From: a virus
IMG/VR virus record: IMGVR_UViG_3300032282_004479
Location: 1 to 35,780 of that record
Strand: one strand, 5' to 3'
Length of the DNA: 35,780 nt
In this document: in pieces, positions 8,249 to 16,300 of the stretch
Numbering within the stretch: the stretch's first letter is position 1
Layout: each line of letters opens with the position of its first letter
Notes under the pieces: model-generated
What the model was told of the DNA's origin: nothing
Seen by the model: the letters and a program-made list of their open reading frames with translations, nothing else
The model's database searches: none
Position numbers and translations under genes: made by a program

Positions 8249-8530
8249 TTAAAAAATACCCCCATCTAAAGTTAATTGTCTTATTTCGTATTTATTAACT
8301 GCTTCGCTGTAAGAAACAGTAGAATTTTCTTGCTTATCCACAACTAATACGTCTTTAAGTTCTTCCAAACCAAGCGCAGTTCCTATTGACCCAGAAAAAG
8401 TAGGATTATTTTTAATTGCAATAGGTAAACTAGAAGTCAATAAAGTAGAGCTATTGTTACTAATAACAACATTAGGATTTAAATTACCGACTGCTATCTG
8501 TATTTTATTAACAGTAAGTACATTCGCCAT
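8249..8530 (-). CDS. Small virion protein upstream of the fibre (unknown)
   Basis: A 93-residue protein whose ATG overlaps the stop of the preceding gene as TAATG. The N-terminus (MANVLTVNKIQIAVGNLNPNVVISNNSS) loosely resembles the short attachment strands of the neighbouring fibres. The middle is polar. The C-terminus reads IRQLTLDGGIF, almost the same LDGG-x-F ending as the 701-residue fibre that follows (LDGGTF). No catalytic or membrane features. Its place between an Ig-like protein and a fibre suggests an adaptor. I do not recognise a named family. Confidence 0.65.
   Translation of the reverse strand: MANVLTVNKIQIAVGNLNPNVVISNNSSTLLTSSLPIAIKNNPTFSGSIGTALGLEELKDVLVVDKQENSTVSYSEAVNKYEIRQLTLDGGIF
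8289..8296 (-). promoter_or_regulatory. Possible late-type promoter ahead of the 701-residue fibre
   Basis: AATAAATA on the minus strand, 41 bases before ATG 8248 and inside the coding end of the 93-residue gene. The spacing is longer than at the better examples, so this may be chance in AT-rich DNA. Confidence 0.3.
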
Positions 8531-8859
8531 TATCTAGTCACCTGCGGTGTAACAGTAACAATACCCTCTAATATTCTAGAAACAACACTACCTCCACTAA
8601 TAACTTCAAGATCATAAACATATCTACCAGAACTTATTTGATTTGTATTTTCAGCACTCATAGTTAATAATATAGAAGCTGTATTAGCATTTAATGTTAC
8701 ATCAAAAGTATAATACGTATTAGAAGTGTAAAATTTACGCATTTGTGATCTTCCAGTATAACCTGAAAGATCGATTAAATTGCCCGATTCGTCAGTTAAA
8801 GTTATGGTTGCGCTGAAATCTGCGCCCTGATCCATAACTAAATTTGCTTTTGTAGCCAT
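8530..8859 (-). CDS. Small beta-sandwich virion protein
   Basis: A 109-residue protein. The N-terminus (ATKANLVMDQGADFSATITLTDESG, with DLSGYTGRSQMRKFY) is a pattern I recall from small conserved proteins in cyanophage fibre clusters: an immunoglobulin-like or BppU-like beta sandwich. Alternating strands continue to YVYDLEVISGGSVVSRILEGIVTV, with no cysteines and no signal peptide. It overlaps the next gene by one base and follows the previous gene by seven bases. Probably a baseplate or fibre adaptor; the role is inferred from context. Confidence 0.7.
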   Translation of the reverse strand: MATKANLVMDQGADFSATITLTDESGNLIDLSGYTGRSQMRKFYTSNTYYTFDVTLNANTASILLTMSAENTNQISSGRYVYDLEVISGGSVVSRILEGIVTVTPQVTR

Positions 8860-8866
8860 CTAATCC

Positions 8867-10525
8867 TCAAACCGTAAGTAGAGTTCTATTAATTCTAGCA
8901 GTTACTGTAGAAGATGTTGGTGTAACCAACAGTCTAACATTACCAGAATTAACATCAACGACTATAGTTGCCAAGCTCGAGTTATTAAACAATTGAGCAT
9001 ATTCTGCGGAGTATGCACTTGTGCCATCATGATATACTAGAAGCTTGGTTGCGTGATAACTTGTAGTTACAGAATCAGTAAACTGTAAAGTATATTCGGC
9101 AGTTCTATAAGTTGCTATCGGGAATGTATCAATAGCTACCTGAGAAACTCCAGAAAAATTGAAGTTAGAAGTAGTTACTAAAGAAGAACCTAAAGCAAGC
9201 TGAGTGCCGCTAATCGAAACATTAGTTGTTATGTTCAAATTAGAACTATATGCAGTAATAGTATTTGAATATAAAGTAGTTGCATATGCCTGAGAAAATA
9301 CGTTTCCTGTACTTCCTAGATAATACGTGTTATTTGATGTTGGAATAATATTACCGTTAGCAGAGAATGTACCAATTAAATTGTTCAATACATTTACATT
9401 ATATGCAGTTATTGTATTGGCTGTAATCGTAGTTCCAGTAATTGTAGTATTATCGGAAGAATTACCAACAATAATATGAGTTGTATTTGATACGTATCCA
9501 CCAGTGGAGCTAGGGGCTCCTACAATAAATTGGTTAGACTTTACAGAAGACGAATTAGCTACAAAAGAAGTTCCAACTGAGTAACTTAATGCATTAACTA
9601 AACCAGTAGTATAAATTCCTATTGAGTTTGCAACAGTTGTAGAACTAATATTAGCAGAAGTTGTTACGTATAAAGTTGCAGTATTAGTTTGGTTAGTTAC
9701 ATTAATTGCTGGTACATCAACTAAGGTTGTATTGGCAGTAAATGAAGTTCCTATTGAATATGAAAGAGCGTTAACTGCCCCAGTAGTATAAACACCAGAA
9801 GAATTAGCTACAACAGCTGTTCCTACATTAGCAGATGTTGCGACATATAATGTATCTGTATTGGTTTGATTTGTAACATTTACTGCTGGTGCAGCAACTA
9901 AACTAGAATTAGCCTTAACTGTTGTAGAAACATTAAGAGATGTTTGTACGTCTAATAAATCAATATTTGCGTACGATGCCAATACATCACTAAAAGAAGA
10001 AAGACCGTTTAATACTGATAAAGTATTAGAAAAAGTAACAGTGCCGTTAACACTTAATGTATTACCTGAGTAAATATCACCATTTATGTAAGTATTATTT
10101 GCATTAACAACAACATTAGAATTTACTGTATTAGAAATTATATCAATTATAGAATTTGTAGCACTAGATTTAAAAGAAGTATTTCCTTCGAAAACGGCAC
10201 TGTTTGACGTCTTAAAGTACAAGTTAGCAGAGCTAAGATATACATTAGCCGTCGCATTTATTTGAGAACCAATAAAATTAGTATTAGACGTTACTGAAAG
10301 AGTCGCACTTGTAGTTACATTACCACCACGAAGATTAGTAGCTGTTAATGTATTACTACCAAATATACCGATAACAAAACTGTTACCGACAGTAATATCC
10401 CCAGAACTGTTTGCAGCTGTCGTAACAACAGACGTATTGACCAGATTGATAATATCGTTGTCTCTACCGATCCAGTCGTTAAAACTGAAAGATGCTACAT
10501 TAATTACACCGAATTGTCTAGACAT
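8867..10525 (-). CDS. Repeat-rich tail fibre or virion protein (552 residues)
   Basis: The N-terminus (SRQFGVINVASFSFNDWIGRD) is followed by an Asn/Ser/Thr-rich beta-structured shaft. A 59-residue unit is duplicated: VTNQTNT at 217 and 276, and NALSYS at 252 and 311. The cassette TATLYVTTSAN inside it also occurs in the 701-residue fibre as GTLYVTTSANVG, pointing to exchange between the two genes. The C-terminal 100 residues (FPIATYRTAEYTLQFTDS...YHATKLLVYHDG...AEYAQLF) form a different, compact beta domain, also familiar from T4-like marine phage structural proteins. The start overlaps the preceding coiled-coil gene by eight bases. Structural role is likely; whether fibre or baseplate decoration is open. 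Confidence 0.75.
   Translation of the reverse strand: MSRQFGVINVASFSFNDWIGRDNDIINLVNTSVVTTAANSSGDITVGNSFVIGIFGSNTLTATNLRGGNVTTSATLSVTSNTNFIGSQINATANVYLSSANLYFKTSNSAVFEGNTSFKSSATNSIIDIISNTVNSNVVVNANNTYINGDIYSGNTLSVNGTVTFSNTLSVLNGLSSFSDVLASYANIDLLDVQTSLNVSTTVKANSSLVAAPAVNVTNQTNTDTLYVATSANVGTAVVANSSGVYTTGAVNALSYSIGTSFTANTTLVDVPAINVTNQTNTATLYVTTSANISSTTVANSIGIYTTGLVNALSYSVGTSFVANSSSVKSNQFIVGAPSSTGGYVSNTTHIIVGNSSDNTTITGTTITANTITAYNVNVLNNLIGTFSANGNIIPTSNNTYYLGSTGNVFSQAYATTLYSNTITAYSSNLNITTNVSISGTQLALGSSLVTTSNFNFSGVSQVAIDTFPIATYRTAEYTLQFTDSVTTSYHATKLLVYHDGTSAYSAEYAQLFNNSSLATIVVDVNSGNVRLLVTPTSSTVTARINRTLLTV
9551..9907 (-). repeat. Duplicated 59-residue module in the 552-residue fibre
   Basis: Two direct in-frame copies of a 177-base unit cover residues about 207-325. 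Both contain VTNQTNT, TLYV-x-TSAN, an IYTTG or VYTTG step and NALSYS. Sequence has drifted at DNA level. Confidence 0.7.
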
Positions 10526-10700
10526 TAATTTTCTCTTTTACTTTGTTCAATTCTTTTTGTAAACTATCTATCTGCTCTTTTAAAGCTTTAATCTCTGTTA
10601 TGACTTCAACTTTAAATTTGTAGTCATTATATTCCTTGTTATCAGTATTTATTACAAATTTTTTCACAGGATCTTTTTTAAAAGAAGATATGGTGCTCAT
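10518..10700 (-). CDS. Small coiled-coil protein
   Basis: A 60-residue highly charged protein. Residues 30-58 (VEVITEIKALKEQIDSLQKE and onward) have hydrophobics in heptad positions, so a coiled coil is expected. The N-terminal half is basic and polar. ATG overlaps the stop of the 727-residue gene by one base, and its own stop lies inside the next gene's start, so it is translationally coupled on both sides. It could be an oligomerisation adaptor or assembly helper for the adjacent fibre. No family recognised. Confidence 0.65.
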   Translation of the reverse strand: MSTISSFKKDPVKKFVINTDNKEYNDYKFKVEVITEIKALKEQIDSLQKELNKVKEKINV

Positions 10701-12883
10701 TAAGCAGAAACTCCGATAGCTCTGACATTAGAAACTTTTGGAATTATAAATTGATTACCTGATTGGAATACTATTTTCAATGAAAAAGTATCATACTTAT
10801 CAAATAAAGTCATATTTGAATTGAAATAACGAACAGTATTGTTATTTCTCATATTAGTGAATGCTTGATGTTTATACTTCATTTTTCTAATTTGTAAAGA
10901 ACTAGAACCAAGAGCGGTAGCATCACTAGAAGAAATTTCAGTGTTTAATGTTATCTGAGTTCCAGAATCAACACTATAAACAGAATAAATTACACACTTT
11001 TCTGGGAAAAGTTGTGGATAAATTGCGATAAGATCTCCTGGAGAAAGCCCAGAAGTAACATCAGTGAAATCTGTATCGTTGCTTATCGCGGTAACAGTTT
11101 TAGAACCAGAAGTTACCGTAACATATCCAGGAACAATATATGCAGAACCATCATTAAAAGTATCAGCGTCTGGACTTGTTTTAAATCCGTATGTATATTC
11201 TACAAAATCATTTAAATCGCTTAGGCTACTATATTTGTTTCCGCTTGTTTCTATAAGTTCTGACCAATCTTTATCATCGAAATAATCTGAGTCGTCAGAA
11301 TTATAAATTTTAGCATAAACTTTAATATTTGTACCAGATGGTTTGTATGCTTGAAGATATACAAGTAAATCTTCGGCTTGTCTACCTTGAGCGAAATTAA
11401 TTTTGCTTGTTATATGTTTAGAATATGCACTACCATTTTTTGTATTTTCATTCGTCGTATCGTTATTTACGATATATCGTTTGAAAAAAACGTCAGTCGC
11501 ATTGTAATCGATTTCGGGCGAAGTGAAATCATTAGAAGAAGTAATATCGAATACTAACTTAGAAGATTCGTTTTTATCAGTAGAATGGAAATTTCTTAAG
11601 CTAACTTCATTAGATCTAGATTTCAGCATGATTGGTTTTCCAGCTGTATCTAAATTTTTATTTTCATACATTTTAACATTAAATGACGTAGCTGGAGAAG
11701 AAACTATACCATTCAAACCACCGTCGTTAGATGTATATTTAAATTCCTGTCTAGTAGTAAAAGCTGTTTGAGCAGGAGTATTAATGTAAGTGTGTGGTTC
11801 TGTGCTATGAACTAAAATATCATTAAAATATGCATCAGAAATAGTAGCACCAGAAGTTTCACCAATTATTACAGAATTATTTGTAAATCTTAAAGATGAA
11901 TTTGCATTTGAGTCACTAAGAACCATAAAGTTTTGAGCGCCAGGAACTAGTTGGCTATTTTTAACAATATATGCTCTTGCTACAGCTGTATGATAATAAT
12001 CCGATGCCGAATTCGAGAAAGAAAAATTTTCATCAACGTAAGCTGTATTATTATCAGCTGATACATTAATTATTTTTCTAACATTTACTCTACTTGTATC
12101 ATTTACGACAATATAGCTATCATCTCCACCAGGAATGAATAGCCCAGAAAAACCACCACCACTTGTGGTTACAATATTAGTACCAGCAATTACAGAAACA
12201 GAACCTGTCGCGCTTGTTGGTCTTTTATAAACATACTCGCCGTTAAAAAATGTACCCGATGATTTTGTAAATGTTACGTATTCGTAGTTTTTAATGTTAA
12301 GTTCAAAACGTGGGAAAGAACCAGCTGGAATTACACCATCATATGCATATCTTGCAACATAAACTCTGAATTTTAAATTCTTATAAGGTAACGGTTGCCA
12401 ATTTACATTTGTTCCCGAAAGTTCGAAATATTTACCTTGATATTTGCCTGCAATACCAGAAGAAGAACCTTTCGTGTCTACGTTAATTTCGCCTTCCGAC
12501 GCAGCCCAAAGAGAAAACGCTTCGTCTTTAGAATCTGCCTTGATAATAAAAGCATACTCTACGCCAGTTCTTAATGGAACTGGAGTTGAAAAAGTAAATT
12601 TAGTAACAACACTCGCATCTACAGAAGATGCAATTTCAGAAAATTCTTTTCTTGAAGAAATATAATCGCTCAAATTTGTATAGTTGGGAATACCACCAGC
12701 AGCAGTTGGTACAATATATAAATTTACTCCAGGCTCTATAACGCCAGATTGGTTGCCGATTGCAACTGGTTTCGACTTAAAAAATACATCTATACTTGTT
12801 AAACTAACCTGTTCTGCTAATTTAACCGATGCAGGATCAATTATAAAAGTTTGAGCAGGTACATATTGGTCAGTCGTAGCCAT
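10700..12883 (-). CDS. Large virion structural protein with the AQ[ST]F-x-[IV]DP domain
   Basis: A 727-residue protein. The opening (PAQTFIIDPASVKLAEQVSL, then TSIDVFFKSKP, PGVNLYIVPTAAGGIPNY and RTGVEYAFIIKADS) matches a domain I recall near the C-terminus of very large cyanophage baseplate-fibre proteins. The middle has LRNFHSTDKNESSKLVFDIT and repeated beta strands. The end reads FQSGNQFIIPKVSNVRAIGVSA. No membrane segments. It lies ten bases after the 138-residue gene and likely acts with it and with the 2156-residue protein at the baseplate periphery. The assignment is by motif memory only; no enzymatic residues seen. Confidence 0.75.
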   Translation of the reverse strand: MATTDQYVPAQTFIIDPASVKLAEQVSLTSIDVFFKSKPVAIGNQSGVIEPGVNLYIVPTAAGGIPNYTNLSDYISSRKEFSEIASSVDASVVTKFTFSTPVPLRTGVEYAFIIKADSKDEAFSLWAASEGEINVDTKGSSSGIAGKYQGKYFELSGTNVNWQPLPYKNLKFRVYVARYAYDGVIPAGSFPRFELNIKNYEYVTFTKSSGTFFNGEYVYKRPTSATGSVSVIAGTNIVTTSGGGFSGLFIPGGDDSYIVVNDTSRVNVRKIINVSADNNTAYVDENFSFSNSASDYYHTAVARAYIVKNSQLVPGAQNFMVLSDSNANSSLRFTNNSVIIGETSGATISDAYFNDILVHSTEPHTYINTPAQTAFTTRQEFKYTSNDGGLNGIVSSPATSFNVKMYENKNLDTAGKPIMLKSRSNEVSLRNFHSTDKNESSKLVFDITSSNDFTSPEIDYNATDVFFKRYIVNNDTTNENTKNGSAYSKHITSKINFAQGRQAEDLLVYLQAYKPSGTNIKVYAKIYNSDDSDYFDDKDWSELIETSGNKYSSLSDLNDFVEYTYGFKTSPDADTFNDGSAYIVPGYVTVTSGSKTVTAISNDTDFTDVTSGLSPGDLIAIYPQLFPEKCVIYSVYSVDSGTQITLNTEISSSDATALGSSSLQIRKMKYKHQAFTNMRNNNTVRYFNSNMTLFDKYDTFSLKIVFQSGNQFIIPKVSNVRAIGVSA

Positions 12884-12892
12884 ATTAATCCC

Positions 12893-13309
12893 TTAATTTT
12901 GAATCATGTTTGCTGCGTCCAGATAACGAGTAAACATTACATCTGGCGTATTATTTGTAAATCTTATCGTTTTAGTTACAGAACTTGAGCCGCTCGTATC
13001 GCTAATGGTTAAAATTTTATTACCAGAGCTATTATCGAAAAGCTTTGAAAAATTTTTATTCTCTAAAATCAAATTGGAGTTTTCTCTTGTCCAGAAAAAT
13101 TTTAGATTAAGCTTCCCATACCCATCAGAAATAAGAGGATCGCCTATATTTTTACCTTCTTGCACGCAAAAATCAGAATAATCGAATTTATCGAATACTA
13201 CATAAAAACGTGTGTAAGGTTTCAGACCAGAACATTTAATATCAAAAGATTGATCTGGTACTGTAAATTTAGCCTGAGTAAGTCTCTTTTTTATTTCTTT
13301 AATATCCAA
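12893..13309 (-). CDS. Small virion domain protein with a TTG start
   Basis: A 138-residue protein. The start appears to be TTG at 13309: no ATG is available near the N-terminus, and AAAGGGGA lies seven bases upstream. Residues about 28-70 (CSGLKPYTRFYVVFDKFDYSDFCV, then GDPLISDGYGKLNLKFFW) follow the GLKP-x-T-x-x-x-x-x-FDG...SD-x-x-G pattern of a beta domain that I recall inside large cyanophage structural proteins. The C-terminal half has ISDTSGSSSVTKTIRFTNN. Here it is a separate gene with its own promoter. Probably a baseplate or fibre-attachment domain; function not proven. Confidence 0.65.
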   Translation of the reverse strand: MDIKEIKKRLTQAKFTVPDQSFDIKCSGLKPYTRFYVVFDKFDYSDFCVQEGKNIGDPLISDGYGKLNLKFFWTRENSNLILENKNFSKLFDNSSGNKILTISDTSGSSSVTKTIRFTNNTPDVMFTRYLDAANMIQN

Positions 13310-13315
13310 TTTAAA

Positions 13316-13323
13316 TCCCCTTT
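13316..13323 (-). promoter_or_regulatory. Strong ribosome-binding site deciding a TTG start
   Basis: The minus strand reads AAAGGGGA, seven bases before TTG at 13309. It is among the best Shine-Dalgarno matches in the window and supports TTG as the start of the 138-residue gene. Confidence 0.6.
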
Positions 13324-13328
13324 GAGAC

Positions 13329-13336
13329 TATTTATT
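13329..13336 (-). promoter_or_regulatory. Late-type promoter for the 138-residue gene
   Basis: TAATAAATAG on the minus strand, with its TAA serving as stop (13337-13335) of the 2156-residue gene. It lies 20 bases before the TTG start, placing the expected RNA start very close to the ribosome-binding site. Confidence 0.6.
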
Positions 13337-16300
13337 AGTCAAACCAACCACCACCACTCCAGCCACCACTCCAGTCAGCAGCAGTACTATTATCGAAAGT
13401 ACCAGTTTCAGAATTGTAAGTGCCAAGAGCTGATTCTGAAACTCCAGTGTAACCATACTGATATTCTGATATATCGCCACCATTAACGCTGTCAGCAGTT
13501 ATAATGTTACCTGTATCAGTAGTTACAGCAGGCGTTGTGATAATTGGTTTTGATGTATAAACTGTTCTTACTACAGAACCGTGACCAGAATTTATGCCTT
13601 GTGATGTTAACGATGCCCAATAATAAGAATTATAATTGATTGAAGCAGTTCCTGTTGTTGGTGTTGTTGTGAATACGTTAGGAACGTAAGAATTATTATT
13701 AATATTTACAGCTTCTTGAGAAGAGTAAATGTTATTTCTTATTTGTTCTAGCGTTTGACCGTTTTTATAGTGATCTTTCACCCAATACACGAAACCAGAC
13801 CAATCTGACGGTCTTCCAAAACCACCAGCAAGTTTAGCGCCGCCTCTAATTGGTGTATCTATATAAAGGTGATAGAGTACATCAATAAAATTATCTTGGT
13901 CAGTATACGGAATATTAACATCAATAATTTGACTTAATGCATTAACTAAAATTGTCTTATTAGCAACACCAAATATTTCTATCAATGGATAATTAGGATT
14001 GAAATATTGCTGTATGTAGTTTGGTGATGCTGCAGATGAAGACAAGTTTTCCAATAGAGGCTGGGAACTATTTGCTCTATACTGTTCTGATGTTTTCCAG
14101 AAAACATAACCACTGGTATAGTAAGTTCCAGAAGGTATAGCTGTTGGTGAAAAACTAGAAGTTACATCAGCAGCTGCATTATACTTATACGCAAAACTAC
14201 TACCATAAGCTGCAATTAAAGCATTCTTAGTTTGAGTAAACGAATTACTCACATCAGAACGACCCGCTCCTCTTGCAACAATATCATGAACCCAATAAAG
14301 CATTCCTGTACAATCAGGGTATCTTCCAAAATTAGACCAATATAGACCATGGATAAATGTGATTAATCCCGAATCAATACCATTATAAACTACACCTGTT
14401 GTTCTATATAATTCTGCTTTAATCAAATCAATCATAGTAGATACTGGTATAGAAACAGTTTTCCATTTATCTGTACCACTATCATATTCATTATACATGC
14501 TAGCTGAATTAGCTTTTAGAACTGTCCAATTAGAACTATCATAGTTAGCATATGTTCCAGCATGAGATAATCCACCTTGAGTATCAGCAGAACTAAATCC
14601 CCAAGTTGCTGGATTTGCAAAAGATTGAGAACCATACGGGAATGATGAACCAGTATAAGAAGCAGCAGGGTCTTTAGCGTAAAATAATACGTTATCACCA
14701 GCTATAGTTGTTGATGTCGTTGATGAAGTGCTACTACTAGAACTTGTTGATGTTGTGGTCGAAGTTGTAGTAGAAGTTGTTGTTGATGTAGTAGTAGTTG
14801 TAGAAGTAGTTGTAGTTGGCTGTGTAGGACCGATGTCTTGTTTACAATCAATATAATCTTGAGAGTTAACAGGATACTCGAGAATCCAACGCCATTTCTT
14901 AGAGTTAACACCTTTTGTAGTAACGATTTTATAATTTCTACCGATACTGGCAACATGTGTGAATGTTATTTTGCCTGATCCTGTTGCCTGACCACCAGCC
15001 AAGCTTGGCGCATTTGTTGTTAATACAACATCAGAGTCATTAAATTGTTTAAACTCTTTCATAAATGTTATATCATCATTAGTTAACGCTTCAGCGCCAG
15101 AAGTTGACGCAACAAGCTTTCCTGCCTGATAAATTTCTATTTTTACTGGTTGATTGTAAGTATAGAAATAAAGAGTTACTGGTTGATTGAACTCAGCAAA
15201 TTTCGCAGGATAGGAAAGTTCAACAGCTTTATCCGCATCAAACGGATTTGCTTGCTGATTTGTAATTTCAGTAATAACAAATGGGGAATTATCATCGATT
15301 AAACATGGAGAAGGTAAACTCTGGTAGGTAGCAATATCTTGCACAACCACAGCTGATTCTGCCTGAACAGCAAGAGAATAATGGAACTTATCTCCATGTA
15401 ATAGATTGATATTTTCAGTTTTTGGATAAAGATCATTAAATGCAATAGTTGCAGAATATTCAGGATTTCTTAAATCAGAGAAATTCGTTGTTGAAAAATC
15501 ATCAACAAAGAACCCATACTTAAATCTATCGATAGAAGAACTAATAGAACTTGGTATTACCTGATTTGTAGTTAAAGATTCTAACTGAGAAAGACTTGTG
15601 TAATATTCAAGATCTCTAATTCTTTTTTCTAATTTACCGATTTCAGCCATGGTATAACCCTTTGGCTGCGCAGCAGAAATTTGAGCAGAAGATAAAAGAT
15701 TAGAAGGTATTTTGCCTGCAAGTCTTTTTGTTGTATATCTTTCACTCGCCATTCTTGTATTTAAAATTTCAAGAACACGATTATTTGGAATTTTAGGTGT
15801 TGTTGGATACGAAGGAACGAAAATATTACCAACAAGTATAGAATCAAGAGGTTTGTTAACAGCAGTTGGTTTTAAAGAAGGCTTACCTGATATTAAGTCT
15901 ATCGTTCCTCTTTTATTTACAACTACAGAATCAACTCTTGGCTGATAGAAGCTTATATTTGCTGTGAATACACTATCGGGAAGTGGGAACTTAAAATCTT
16001 GATTATAGAAATATACTGTACTTACTGGGTTAATATTTGTTACATAAGTGTCCGCATAATATGATGTCACGGATGCTGTTGATGCTTCGACATCAATTGT
16101 AGGCAATGCCTGTGGTCTAAAATCTAAAGTGTTTAATAGATTAAAATAACCATTTTTATCAGAATAAAATTCAGGAACTTCATTTGTATTAATTACACCA
16201 TATGTATTTGTTATATCGTATAAAGAATAACTATCGTTATTAAATTGCTGATTAGTATTTGAAGAAACATAAGAAGGAGTCGCAAAATAACCTGTTGAAG

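Noticed and set aside
10646-10653. AATAAATA on the minus strand within the 60-residue gene
   Set aside because: It lies 121 bases before the next start (10525) and inside coding sequence; spacing does not fit the other candidate late promoters.
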